Program-made: the position numbers and the translations under genes
DNA from: Paenibacillus wynnii
Lineage (GTDB): Bacteria; Bacillota; Bacilli; Paenibacillales; Paenibacillaceae
Reading direction: 5' to 3'
Assembly (NCBI RefSeq): GCF_030812855.1
Contig: NZ_JAUSTK010000001.1
Location: forward strand, 248,001 to 312,000
Length of the DNA stretch: 64,000 nt
Notes under the pieces: model-generated
Databases searched by the model: none
What the model was told of the DNA's origin: nothing
Seen by the model: the letters and a program-made list of their open reading frames with translations, nothing else
Shown here: positions 18,071 through 26,717 of the stretch, piece by piece
Numbering within the stretch: position 1 is the stretch's first letter
Layout of the letters: every line of letters begins with the position of its first letter

Positions 18071-18512
18071 TGCCTTGGTCTGCGAACCACTCACAATGGA
18101 TGTTATAATAATAAACTCCTCTTTCAGAGGGTGTTCGATAGGGATCGCTGTTGTCCTTATTTTCACGACGAGTTAGAGTGAATTCTTTTATACCTTTGGG
18201 GGCATTGGTTTCAATCAAGTTATTTGGGGATACAACTGTAGGCTCAGCTTTCTTTTCTTTGAGGATTTCTTCAAATGGAATCATATCTACACTTTTGCAA
18301 CCTTGTGAGATCAAAGAAGTACCATTACACCAAGAATATGAACCTTGAAATACTGGAACAACAGTTCCATTTATTTTTATACCTGGTGATGGGGGTTCTG
18401 ATGACAAAACCCATCGGTGAGATGAAGTGTTCATATTGGTGAACCCTCGAACTAAATAGCCGACAAAAAAAGCGATAAGTATGAGAAACGATATTAATAC
18501 CTTATTCTTCAC
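18036..18512 (-). CDS. hypothetical secreted or membrane-anchored protein
   Basis: Protein of 158 aa with a basic N-terminus and one hydrophobic segment (KVLISFLILIAFFVGYLV), consistent with a signal anchor. The exposed part contains SWCNGTSLISQGC, a KEKKAEP linker and ends FNFAVEVR. GTG at 18512 follows GGGAGGGG. Family not recognised. It starts the AT-rich stretch that continues through the defence-type genes to about 22.6 kb. Confidence 0.6.
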   Translation of the reverse strand: MKNKVLISFLILIAFFVGYLVRGFTNMNTSSHRWVLSSEPPSPGIKINGTVVPVFQGSYSWCNGTSLISQGCKSVDMIPFEEILKEKKAEPTVVSPNNLIETNAPKGIKEFTLTRRENKDNSDPYRTPSERGVYYYNIHCEWFADQGNAEFNFAVEVR

Positions 18513-18575
18513 CTATTCACCCCTCCCGAGTGTTTGCAAACATGATCAACAACATGGTTTAATATAGCCTATTTT

Positions 18576-19319
18576 TCAAATTTTCGATTCAATTTTCCCG
18601 ATATATAAGGGGATGTTACTTGAAACATTTCCTCCACCTATAACTTTAAGCGGTCCAATCAGTTGGCCAATATTGTGCGGCATATCAGTAAGAAGATTAA
18701 CAAATATTTTTAAATCCTCATTGTTTTGCTTTGATTTTTTAGACTGTTTTCCAAATGGTACGAACTCATGAATAACAAAGACGGCTTGTGCTGCATTCAT
18801 TTTTTCAGCTTCAATTAACGTTCCTGCAATTGCATGAAGTAGCTGATAACGGATATGACCAATACTCTTATTACCAAATATAGAAAGACCCAGCTGTTCT
18901 GTACGTTCAGGAATTTTAGTCTTTGTATTGTTTGAAACGCTTTTGAGTAGGTATTTGGAAATAATCTCTCCGAATGATTCGTCAACCTTTGCTTCAATGG
19001 AAATTAGCATAGACTTTCCTGATCCCTCACCTGTAACAATTAGATCATGGATACGCCCGCTACCTTTAAAACTATCCAGTTTCGTTTCATATTCAGGAAT
19101 CGCTTTATCTGCAATGAAACCAATTGTATCCTCATGGGAATCCAGCAACTGTCGCAATTCCACAGGCATTCTAGGTTCACCAGAATAGAACCAAGCCTTA
19201 GCTAGTTCTTTTGCACTTCTTCCATCTACCCAGTGTCTATCACCTTTTGCTGGGGGCGCATATAGTAACCATTCCTCAATACTAGATATTCCCAGCCCTC
19301 TCTGATTCTTAATTTCCAT
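18576..19319 (-). CDS. PD-(D/E)XK nuclease-like protein (DUF6946-like)
   Basis: Protein of 247 aa with a possible nuclease core: Asp92 in IHDLIVTGEGS and Glu109-x-Lys111 in LISIEAKVDESFGE, the spacing of a PD-(D/E)XK active site. The N-terminal region (SIEEWLLYAPPAKGDRHWVDGRSAKELAKAW) resembles DUF6946 proteins as far as I recall. ATG at 19319 is the natural start. It is AT-rich and lies next to a toxin-like pair and two restriction-type genes, so a role in defence against foreign DNA is plausible but not shown. Confidence 0.55.
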   Translation of the reverse strand: MEIKNQRGLGISSIEEWLLYAPPAKGDRHWVDGRSAKELAKAWFYSGEPRMPVELRQLLDSHEDTIGFIADKAIPEYETKLDSFKGSGRIHDLIVTGEGSGKSMLISIEAKVDESFGEIISKYLLKSVSNNTKTKIPERTEQLGLSIFGNKSIGHIRYQLLHAIAGTLIEAEKMNAAQAVFVIHEFVPFGKQSKKSKQNNEDLKIFVNLLTDMPHNIGQLIGPLKVIGGGNVSSNIPLYIGKIESKI

Positions 19320-19454
19320 AATCCATCTCCTTAGTAAGAATGAATATTTAGTATATTATGCTTTCAATTCGTTACTTAAGTGTTAATAAGTGTAATCATA
19401 ACATAAGAAAATCCCTGAGCTTATGATATAATGGCAAAAAGGTAGGTGATTAGA

Positions 19455-19757
19455 ATGTCTATTTCAAAAGAGCAATTGGACCAAAGCTTTAAGGATAAAA
19501 CTTACGTTGAACTTAAAGATCTAGTCCAACTAATCGAAGAAAACTTTGGATTCAATGTTACGCTTCAAAGGAAAGATGAGCAGCCTACATTTACGGATGA
19601 ACAGAAGAGAAGAATGACTTCAGTAATATTCAAAGATGATGGCGTTCTGTCGCAACTTCACCAGGCACAGAAAGATCGTAAGGATGGAATTTCCACCTAC
19701 AGTGATAGCGAGGAAGAGTTCGCCCAATTACTGAAAGAGGTCGGGAATGAAAAATAA
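19455..19757 (+). CDS. antitoxin-like small acidic protein
   Basis: Protein of 100 aa, charged, with a predicted helical N-terminus (ISKEQLDQSFKDKTYVELKDLVQLIEENFG) and an acidic C-terminus (YSDSEEEFAQLLKEVGNEK). The ATG at 19455 follows AGGTAGG. It overlaps the next gene by 11 bp. The order (small acidic protein first, basic-type RelE-like partner second, overlapping) is that of many type II antitoxin-toxin pairs. No clear DNA-binding motif is visible, so the assignment rests mostly on context. Confidence 0.5.
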   Translation: MSISKEQLDQSFKDKTYVELKDLVQLIEENFGFNVTLQRKDEQPTFTDEQKRRMTSVIFKDDGVLSQLHQAQKDRKDGISTYSDSEEEFAQLLKEVGNEK

Positions 19758-20070
19758 TAGCTACAAAGTCCTTTGGACCACCTATGCACGAGTAGCACTT
19801 GCTCGTATGAAAGAATTTAAAGTAGACCCGATGAACGTATTTCGACGGTCAAAAGCTATTTTATCTGAAGAGCCTAATTACAAAGCTTATGGAATTTCGG
19901 ACTTTCCAGGGTTTGAGTTTAACGGCTACTTTTGGACAATGATCGGCAATGTGGTCATTATATATAAGGTTGATGAGGATCTACGTGAAGTACATGTGGA
20001 TGCTTGTTACTTTGCTAATACGGGGTTATCGCATTACGTGTTTTGGGGGATAGATCCTGATGATGAATAG
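19747..20070 (+). CDS. RelE/ParE-like toxin candidate
   Basis: Protein of 107 aa: VLWTTYARVALARMKEF at the N-terminus resembles the helical hairpin of ParE/RelE toxins, followed by beta-rich segments GFEFNGYFWTMIGNVVIIYKVDEDLREVHVDACY that fit the toxin sheet. ATG at 19747 lies inside the preceding gene, indicating coupling. A hairpin terminator overlaps its stop codon, so the pair is a closed two-gene unit. Catalytic residues cannot be assigned; activity is inferred. Confidence 0.5.
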   Translation: MKNNSYKVLWTTYARVALARMKEFKVDPMNVFRRSKAILSEEPNYKAYGISDFPGFEFNGYFWTMIGNVVIIYKVDEDLREVHVDACYFANTGLSHYVFWGIDPDDE

Positions 20071-20102
20071 CCTAACAATTATTAATTGTTGGGCTATTTC
20101 GT
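20069..20102 (+). terminator. terminator of the toxin-antitoxin-like pair
   Basis: AGCCTAACAATT pairs with AATTGTTGGGCT (one G-U pair), followed by ATTTCGTTT. The stem begins in the stop codon of the toxin-like gene. Confidence 0.7.
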
Positions 20103-20157
20103 TTGACTTTGATTGAATTTCTTGACAAAAATATGAAATAGAAAGTGGGCGTCATTA

Positions 20158-21906
20158 ATGGCCTTTCAAACAGCACTAACTATAAAAGATGTTATAGAAA
20201 ACATACATCGAAAAAAATACATATTACCATCGATTCAGCGCGAATTTGTATGGGGTACAGATCAAATCGAACGATTATTTGATTCATTAATGCAGGGCTA
20301 TCCTGTCGGCTCGTTTCTATTTTGGTATGTAAATAAAGAAAAAAGTAAAGAGTTTCAATTTTACGAGTTTATCAGAGAATATCACGAAAGAGATAACCGC
20401 CATAACCCTGTTGCAAGTATAAGCGGTGAGGAAGATATCATAGCTATTTTGGATGGGCAGCAGCGATTAACGTCAATGTACATAGGGCTTAAAGGAACCT
20501 TTTCTTATAAACTTCCAAGAATGCGTAGAGAAAATCCGCTAGCATACCCGAAACAACATTTATACGTTGATTTATTAGCTCCATCGGAAGAATTCGATAC
20601 TGTTTATGACTTTAGATTTTTAACAAACGAAGAGGCTGACAAGGATAATGCAGATAAAACTGCCTTTTGGTTTAAGGTAGCCGATATTCTTGATATCAAA
20701 AATCCTTTCGAAGTTAATCAATATCTAATAAATAAAGGGCTTTATTCAATTGAAGAAAAAAAAGCTTTGTTTGCAAATGAAACACTATTTAAGCTATTTA
20801 CAGCCATAAATGAAACACCGAGTATAAATTACTATCTAGAGAAAGACCAGAAACTGGACAAAGTATTAAATATCTTTATACGTGTAAATAGTGGGGGAAC
20901 GACCTTAAGTTACTCTGATTTACTGCTCTCTATTGCTACTGCACAATGGCAAGACAAAGATGCCAGAAAAGAAATAACTGAATTTGTGGATGAGATCAAT
21001 CAAATGGGTGACGGTTTTAATTTTAATAAAGATTTCGTATTGAAATCGTGTTTAGTACTTTGCGATTTTAGCGATATTGCTTTTAAAGTCGATAACTTTG
21101 ACTCAGATACAATGAAAAAGATAGAAGATAACTGGGACGATGTGAAAAAAGCACTTCGATTGGCTGTAAGCCTTGTCTCAAATTTTGGATTTAATCAAGA
21201 AACTTTAACATCAAATAATGCCATAATTCCTATTGCGTATTATTTACTAAAAAAAGGATTGCCACATAATTATGTTCAGTTAACAACATATAACAATGAC
21301 AGACAACTGATACATAACTGGTTACTTCTTGCTTTGTTGAAAAGAGTATTTAGTGGTCAACCAGACAATGTACTTAGACCATTAAGAAAAGTTATATTAA
21401 ATAATCACAATGAATTTCCACTCGATATAATTATCAATGAATTTAAAGGCGGTACTAAATCCTTTTCATTTAATGATGATGAGATAAGCAACTTACTTAC
21501 CTATCAATATGGACAAAAGCACACATTTTCGGTTTTGGCCTTACTTTACCCGACGTTGGATTTTAGAAACAAATTTCATCTGGATCATATTTTCGCAAAA
21601 AGTCTGTTTTCCAAGAAAGGCTTATCTAAACTTGGTGTGTCAGATGATAAACAAGATGGTTACATCAATAATTGTAATTCAATAGTCAATTTACAGATGC
21701 TTGAAGGTATTCCAAACCAGCAAAAGTCTAATATGAACTTTGATGAATGGATAGTAAAAACTTATCCAGATCAAGGGAAGCGAACAGATTATATGGATAA
21801 ACACTATATACCGAGTATCAGTTTAGGTCTCTTAGAATTCGATAATTTCATCGATAGAAGAACTCAACTATTATTTGATCAATTGAAATCCATTTTAACA
21901 GTTTAA
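20158..21906 (+). CDS. GmrSD-like single-chain restriction protein (DUF262 + HNH)
   Basis: Protein of 582 aa. The N-terminal DUF262/ParB-like domain has IPSIQREFVWG-type residues (YILPSIQREFVWG at 21-33) and the nucleotide-handling motif DGQQR at 99-103. The C-terminal part has an HNH-like nuclease signature: LDHIFAKSLF at 475-484, the Asn-rich stretch at 504-512 (NNCNSIVNL) and NQQKSN near 520. This arrangement is that of type IV restriction systems acting on modified (for example glucosylated) phage DNA, with GmrS and GmrD fused. AT-rich compared with flanking genes. Only a weak ribosome site (AAGTGGG) precedes ATG 20158. Modification specificity is unknown. Confidence 0.75.
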   Translation: MAFQTALTIKDVIENIHRKKYILPSIQREFVWGTDQIERLFDSLMQGYPVGSFLFWYVNKEKSKEFQFYEFIREYHERDNRHNPVASISGEEDIIAILDGQQRLTSMYIGLKGTFSYKLPRMRRENPLAYPKQHLYVDLLAPSEEFDTVYDFRFLTNEEADKDNADKTAFWFKVADILDIKNPFEVNQYLINKGLYSIEEKKALFANETLFKLFTAINETPSINYYLEKDQKLDKVLNIFIRVNSGGTTLSYSDLLLSIATAQWQDKDARKEITEFVDEINQMGDGFNFNKDFVLKSCLVLCDFSDIAFKVDNFDSDTMKKIEDNWDDVKKALRLAVSLVSNFGFNQETLTSNNAIIPIAYYLLKKGLPHNYVQLTTYNNDRQLIHNWLLLALLKRVFSGQPDNVLRPLRKVILNNHNEFPLDIIINEFKGGTKSFSFNDDEISNLLTYQYGQKHTFSVLALLYPTLDFRNKFHLDHIFAKSLFSKKGLSKLGVSDDKQDGYINNCNSIVNLQMLEGIPNQQKSNMNFDEWIVKTYPDQGKRTDYMDKHYIPSISLGLLEFDNFIDRRTQLLFDQLKSILTV

Positions 21907-21936
21907 ATAAATTAGCAATTCAAGAGGCTCTTGAAC

Positions 21937-22392
21937 TCAATGTTCAAGAACCTCTTTTTCGAATCCAGCATATTGCTCAATTAAATTCAGTAGTTGCTCA
22001 CCGTTAACGGTCAGAATTGATTTGTTTTCTGCACATTCTAAAGCCTGTTTTGTATACTCTCCAGTTGTTATATAAAAGCCTTCTATTGCACCACATTCAA
22101 TTATGGCGCTGTGGAACTTCTGAATATCTGGTCTGCCTACCTTAGGTGTTGTATATCTTTTACACTCCACTAATCGCACTTCATTATCACTCCGTAGGAT
22201 TATATCCTTCCCACCATCACCAGAACGTTTTGTTACCTCGCAGTCATACCCTGCACATCGAAAAACGCGGGCCATATAGTCTTCGAATTCAAAAGGGTCC
22301 ATTACTTTTAGGCGTCCTAGATTCTTGTTGCGTAATAATTGTCTTCTCTCTTCCTTGTCACGTTCTAATTGCAATTGAACGTGAAAATGCAT
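21937..22392 (-). CDS. Mrr-type restriction endonuclease domain protein
   Basis: Protein of 151 aa with the Mrr catalytic core: MDPFEFEDYMARVFRCAGYDCEVTK, SGDGGKDI and VECKRYTTPKVGRPDIQKFH, i.e. the Asp and Glu-x-Lys residues of a PD-(D/E)XK endonuclease. Such proteins commonly carry an N-terminal membrane anchor fused to this domain; here that anchor is encoded by the upstream frame (22358-22549), offset by one base. ATG at 22392 has GAGG only 4 bp upstream, so it could be made separately by coupling, or the two frames are one gene with a frameshift. It lies in the defence-type islet. Confidence 0.7.
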   Translation of the reverse strand: MHFHVQLQLERDKEERRQLLRNKNLGRLKVMDPFEFEDYMARVFRCAGYDCEVTKRSGDGGKDIILRSDNEVRLVECKRYTTPKVGRPDIQKFHSAIIECGAIEGFYITTGEYTKQALECAENKSILTVNGEQLLNLIEQYAGFEKEVLEH

Positions 22393-22549
22393 TCTGCCTC
22401 AGAAAATACTCTTCAATATTTTTAATTCCCGTAACAATTTCTCTTATTATGCTGAAGACTACATAGATCACAAACGCTACCAGTACTAAAATCACTTCCA
22501 AGCTACCCTTTTTGCTTTTATTAAATCTGCGGCGACGTCTTCTTGACAT
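22358..22549 (-). pseudogene. N-terminal membrane anchor of the Mrr protein, frame-shifted from it
   Basis: 63-codon frame: basic start MSRRRRRRFNKSKKG, one membrane span LEVILVLVAFVIYVVFSII, then KNIEEYFLRQ. ATG at 22549 follows GGGAGG. It overlaps the Mrr-domain frame by 35 bp and continues sensibly into it after a +1 shift near 22380-22395. This suggests a single ancestral gene (22549 to 21937) split by an indel, a sequencing error, or two coupled genes. No classical slippery heptamer is evident. Confidence 0.55.
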
Positions 22550-22715
22550 TCTTATACCTCCCAAATGTAGTAATATCATTCCCTACTGTAAGTGGATTAG
22601 ATACAATTTATCCCACAAACTCACAGAGTTATAATGGCCTTCCCTCACCCATATACATTAGAAGAACTGCTCTGTCCAGAACGAGGTGCTGTGAATAGAA
22701 AGGAGTGACAGGTTC

Positions 22716-24110
22716 ATGCCCGGTGAAGAAATAAAAGCGCTTGAGCGATCTATCGCTGAAATAACGGAGATTGCATCCGGCTTCGGCCTCGATTTTTTTC
22801 CGATGCGTTACGAAATATGTCCCGCTGATATTATTTATACATTTGGTGCTTATGGAATGCCGACCCGTTTTGGGCATTGGAGCTTTGGAAAGACATTTCA
22901 TAAAATGAAATCACAATATGATTTCGGACTAAGTAAGATATACGAACTCGTCATTAACTCCAACCCGTGTTATGCATTCCTGCTGGACGGAAATACACTT
23001 ATACAAAATAAACTGATTGTGGCACACGTCCTGGCCCACTGCGATTTTTTCAAAAATAATGCGCGCTTCTCCATGTCCAACCGGGATATGGTCGAGAGTA
23101 TGGCAGCTACAGCTGAACGGATCGCCGCCTATTCAGTAACCTACGGCACTCAGACTGTAGAGAGCTTTATCGACGCTGTCCTCGCCATACAGGAGCATAT
23201 TGATCCCAGCCTCATTAACCCCCAAAAGCTGGGCAAGAGCCATCTGCTGGAGTTAAAAATGATGGAGCGCAAGGAAGCCTCAAAGGGCACTAAAGCAACG
23301 ACAAATAATCCTTACAGCGAGCTGTGGGATCTAGACAAATCTGCTGCTATTAATCCGAATCAGGCGGGCGGTAATGTGATCTTCCCCCCAGATCCGGAGA
23401 AGGATATGGTTTGGTTCATCCAGCAATATTCCACTGTATTAGAGGATTGGCAGCGCGACATCATGACGATGCTGCATGATGAGATGCTCTACTTCTGGCC
23501 TCAGATGGAGACCAAGATCATGAACGAAGGCTGGGCTTCGTACTGGCATCAGCGGATCATGCGTGAGCTTGATCTTACCCCTGAGGAAACGATAGAGTTC
23601 GCCAAGCTGAATTCCTCTGTGGTCCAGCCGTCCCGCCAAAGCCTGAATCCTTATTATCTGGGCCTGAAAATCTTTGAAGACATTGAACGCCGCTGGGATC
23701 GCGATAAAATCTTTGAAGTGCGAGAGCTTGAATCCGACACCTCTTTTATCAGCAACTATTTGTCCAAGGAATTGGTCACCGACCTTGATCTATATGTATT
23801 CGAGAAAAAAGGCCCGGAGTGGAAAATTACGGATAAGGCATGGGAGAATGTCAGAGACCAGCTGGTGCGTGCACGCGTAAACGGAGGATCGCCTTATTTG
23901 GTGGTTCAGGACGGTAATTTCGAGCGCAATGGTGAGCTCTTTATCGTACACCGCTACGAGGGGATAGAGTTGGATCTGAAATACCTGGAGCGCACCCTTC
24001 CGCATATTTATTCACTTTGGGGACGGACGGTTCACCTGCAAACTGTGCTGGAGGATAAAAAGGCGTTGTTCTCCTACGACGGCAAGAAGGTGCAGCGGAA
24101 GTTTGTGTGA
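22716..24110 (+). CDS. spoVR: SpoVR family protein
   Basis: Protein of 464 aa of the SpoVR/YcgB family, involved in spore cortex formation in Bacillus. Recognisable stretches: [66 protein letters not shown] and the central [17 protein letters not shown] at 22716 has AAGGAG about 11 bp upstream. It is convergent with prkA, its usual functional associate (the E. coli equivalents are YeaG/YeaH/YcgB); the third member, YhbH/YeaH, is not in this window. A strong terminator follows. Confidence 0.93.
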   Translation: MPGEEIKALERSIAEITEIASGFGLDFFPMRYEICPADIIYTFGAYGMPTRFGHWSFGKTFHKMKSQYDFGLSKIYELVINSNPCYAFLLDGNTLIQNKLIVAHVLAHCDFFKNNARFSMSNRDMVESMAATAERIAAYSVTYGTQTVESFIDAVLAIQEHIDPSLINPQKLGKSHLLELKMMERKEASKGTKATTNNPYSELWDLDKSAAINPNQAGGNVIFPPDPEKDMVWFIQQYSTVLEDWQRDIMTMLHDEMLYFWPQMETKIMNEGWASYWHQRIMRELDLTPEETIEFAKLNSSVVQPSRQSLNPYYLGLKIFEDIERRWDRDKIFEVRELESDTSFISNYLSKELVTDLDLYVFEKKGPEWKITDKAWENVRDQLVRARVNGGSPYLVVQDGNFERNGELFIVHRYEGIELDLKYLERTLPHIYSLWGRTVHLQTVLEDKKALFSYDGKKVQRKFV

Positions 24111-24158
24111 ATCGGCGTAGATGGATGCTGTAGACTAATATTACAATGTAAGACAAAG

Positions 24159-24185
24159 ACCCGCAGAACGTTCTGCGGGTTTTCT
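24159..24185 (+). terminator. terminator after spoVR
   Basis: Perfect inverted repeat ACCCGCAGAAC/GTTCTGCGGGT followed by TTTTC. Confidence 0.8.
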
Positions 24186-24615
24186 GATGCTAATATGTTT
24201 CTCAACTTCCTCAACTTATTCTACTGTAGACGCTCCTGAGTAAATATAAATGTATTTGGTACAACTAAAATGGCTCCTTTTACGTCATTTGTATGTTTAA
24301 TTGTACATTCTGCAGCTATATCGCTTACTTTGGGCTGATAATGGTCTTTTGCCGGATAATAGTTGTAGAGAGTGCAATTAAAGCTCAAAAGAGGTCTTAG
24401 ATAGTAGAAATAAGTGTATTTTATACAATTATCCTCCGTTCCGTCCTACCCCCATCATCAGGCTACCTCCATTTTGTGCCTAACTTCGCTTCGCATCGCC
24501 CCACTTCTTCTCGAGCCTAACACCCGTCCCAATTCAACTCAGCTTGACCCTCCTCTAACTCGCCCCCATCCTGCTCTGAGCAATAGAGCCTTTTTCCCTT
24601 CTCACCCAGAGCATC
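24186..24615. other. intergenic stretch, no gene recognised
   Basis: About 430 bp between the spoVR and prkA terminators. It holds no reading frame with a ribosome site and family-like protein. The right part (about 24430-24610) is unusually C-rich on the plus strand. Nothing further can be supported. Confidence 0.5.
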
Positions 24616-24656
24616 CCAAAAAGACGAGTCGCTAGTCGCGGCCCGTCTTCTTTAAC
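24616..24656 (-). terminator. terminator after prkA
   Basis: On the minus strand AAGACG pairs with CGTCTT around a GC-rich interior, followed by TTTT, directly downstream of the prkA stop. Confidence 0.6.
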
Positions 24657-24661
24657 ACAAG

Positions 24662-26557
24662 TTACCTATTCAGCAAACTTCCCACATACCGCAGCAGCTC
24701 GTTGGCGCAGGTTGGGCAGTAGCCATGGCCATCCATGAGTCTTGCGCATACCTCGTTGATCCGCTTCAGCTGGCTCTCATCCGGCGTCTTGGAGGAGGTG
24801 GTTATTTTGACGATATCCTTCAGGTCAGTGAACAGCTTCTTCTCAATGGCTTCCCTAAGCCGGTCATGATTGCTGTATTCGAACTTCTTCCCTTTACGTG
24901 AGTAGGAGGAGATACGGATTAGAATTTCCTCACGGAAGGCTTTTTTCGCATTTTCCGAAATACCGATCTGCTCCTCTATGGAGCGCATCAGCCGCTCATC
25001 CGGCTCCATTTCCTCATCCGTCAGCGGATCACGGATTTTGGACCAATTGCAGAAGGCTTCGATATTATCCAGATAATTCTCGAAAAGAGTCTTGGCAGAT
25101 TCCTCGAATGAATAGACGAACGCCTTCTGTACTTCGCTTTTAGCCAGAATGTCATATTCCTTGCGAGCAATGGAGATAAAGTTCAAATACCGCTCCCTCT
25201 CCTCCTTCGTAATCGAAGGATGTTGATCTAGGCCGTCCTTTATCGCCCGCAGCACGTCTAGAGCGTTCATGCACTCCAGATCACCTTTAATCAACGCACT
25301 GGATATGCGGTTGATGACATAACGCGGGTCAACGCCTGACATTCCTTCATCCTGGAACTCCGTTTGCATTTCCTTCAGATCAGCCTCTTTGTATCCCTCT
25401 ACTTCTTCTCCGTCGTACATCCGCAGCTTCTTGACGAGGTCCATACCTTGCTTCTTGCTCTCCTTCAGACGGGTAAGTATTGAAAAGATTGCAGCAGCAC
25501 GCAGAGCGTGCGGCGCAATATGCACATGCTTCATGTCGCTCTGACCGATCAGCTTGGCGTAAATTTTCTCCTCTTCGGATACCTTTAAGTTGTAAGGAAC
25601 AGGCATTACGATCATCCGGGATTGGAGCGCTTCATTTTTCTTATTGGAGATAAAGGTTTTGTATTCCGATTCATTGGTATGAGCGATGATAAGCTCGTCG
25701 GCACTAATTAACGCAAATCTTCCGGCTTTGAAGTTCCCCTCCTGAGTCAATGAGAGCAGGTTCCAAAGAAACTTTTCATCACACTTCAGCATTTCCTGAA
25801 ATTCCATCAAGCCGCGATTGGCTTTATTCAGCTCTCCATCGAAACGGTAAGCACGCGGGTCTGACTCCGATCCAAATTCAGTAATCGTGGAGAAATCGAT
25901 GCTTCCCGTCAGGTCTGCGATATCCTGGGACTTTGGATCAGACGGACTAAAAGTCCCTATTCCGATACGCTCTTCCTCAGACAAAAGTACACGAACCACT
26001 CGAACCTTTTCAATCGTGCCGCTGTACTCATTTTTCAGTCGCATTTGGCAGGAAGGACATAGGTTCCCTTCAATACGCACGCCGAGCTCTTTCTCGATAT
26101 CCGGCCTTAGTTCCAGCGGAATCAAATGCAGCGGGTCTTCATGCATCGGGCAGCCTTCAATTCCATACACAGCACCTTGCTCCGTCCGTGAATATTGCTC
26201 CAGCCCGCGTTTTAGAAGCGTGACCAGTGTTGATTTCCCTCCGCTTACAGGTCCCATTAGCAGCAGTATCCGTTTGCGTACATCCAATCGCCGCGCAGCG
26301 GAATGGAAATATTCCTCCACCAGCTTTTCTACAGCCCGATCGAGTCCAAAAATCTCCTGCTCAAAAAATTTATACCGTTTGCGGCCGTTAATTTCCTCCA
26401 CACCGTGCGACTTGATCATGTCGTATACACGGGCGTGCGCGGTCTTTGCGGGAGAAGGGTCCTTTCTAAGCAGTTCTATATACTCCTTGAAGGTTCCGCT
26501 CCACGACATACGCTCATTCTCTGCCCGATACGAAGCTATACGCTCAAAAATATCCAT
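24662..26557 (-). CDS. prkA: PrkA-type serine protein kinase
   Basis: PrkA/YeaG family protein (631 aa) with an AAA-type ATPase domain and a C-terminal kinase-like domain; acts in sporulation and stress signalling. ATG at 26557 is 9 bp after AGGAGG and begins the conserved DIFERIASYRAENERMSWSG; the reading from 26602 is an extension. Walker A GPVSGGKST lies at about residues 102-110. Conserved segments include CPMHEDPLHLIP, CPSCQMRL, EFQEMLKCDEKFLWNLLSLT and a C-terminal CPTC pair. The divergent gene upstream encodes a DUF2161 protein. Confidence 0.93.
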   Translation of the reverse strand: MDIFERIASYRAENERMSWSGTFKEYIELLRKDPSPAKTAHARVYDMIKSHGVEEINGRKRYKFFEQEIFGLDRAVEKLVEEYFHSAARRLDVRKRILLLMGPVSGGKSTLVTLLKRGLEQYSRTEQGAVYGIEGCPMHEDPLHLIPLELRPDIEKELGVRIEGNLCPSCQMRLKNEYSGTIEKVRVVRVLLSEEERIGIGTFSPSDPKSQDIADLTGSIDFSTITEFGSESDPRAYRFDGELNKANRGLMEFQEMLKCDEKFLWNLLSLTQEGNFKAGRFALISADELIIAHTNESEYKTFISNKKNEALQSRMIVMPVPYNLKVSEEEKIYAKLIGQSDMKHVHIAPHALRAAAIFSILTRLKESKKQGMDLVKKLRMYDGEEVEGYKEADLKEMQTEFQDEGMSGVDPRYVINRISSALIKGDLECMNALDVLRAIKDGLDQHPSITKEERERYLNFISIARKEYDILAKSEVQKAFVYSFEESAKTLFENYLDNIEAFCNWSKIRDPLTDEEMEPDERLMRSIEEQIGISENAKKAFREEILIRISSYSRKGKKFEYSNHDRLREAIEKKLFTDLKDIVKITTSSKTPDESQLKRINEVCARLMDGHGYCPTCANELLRYVGSLLNR

Positions 26558-26643
26558 TGTTCGCTGCCTCCTCACCTTGCGCTCCAATTGCCGATGTAGC
26601 ATTCAAAAGTGTATTACATAACTATGCGGCGAACCCCCAATAG

Positions 26644-26670
26644 TTGACCTCTTTTTTGCTGTGCTATAAT
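26644..26670 (+). promoter_or_regulatory. promoter of the DUF2161 gene
   Basis: TTGACC (26644-26649) and TATAAT (26665-26670) with a short 15-bp spacer, compensated by an extended -10 TGC. Confidence 0.55.
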
Positions 26671-26717
26671 AGAGAATCATATTTAATGAATTCAAAAGCG
26701 CGTAGGAGTGACGGTCT

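Noticed and set aside
24414..24635. 73-codon plus-strand frame between spoVR and prkA
   Set aside because: No ribosome site, C-rich low-complexity product, and it overlaps the prkA terminator.
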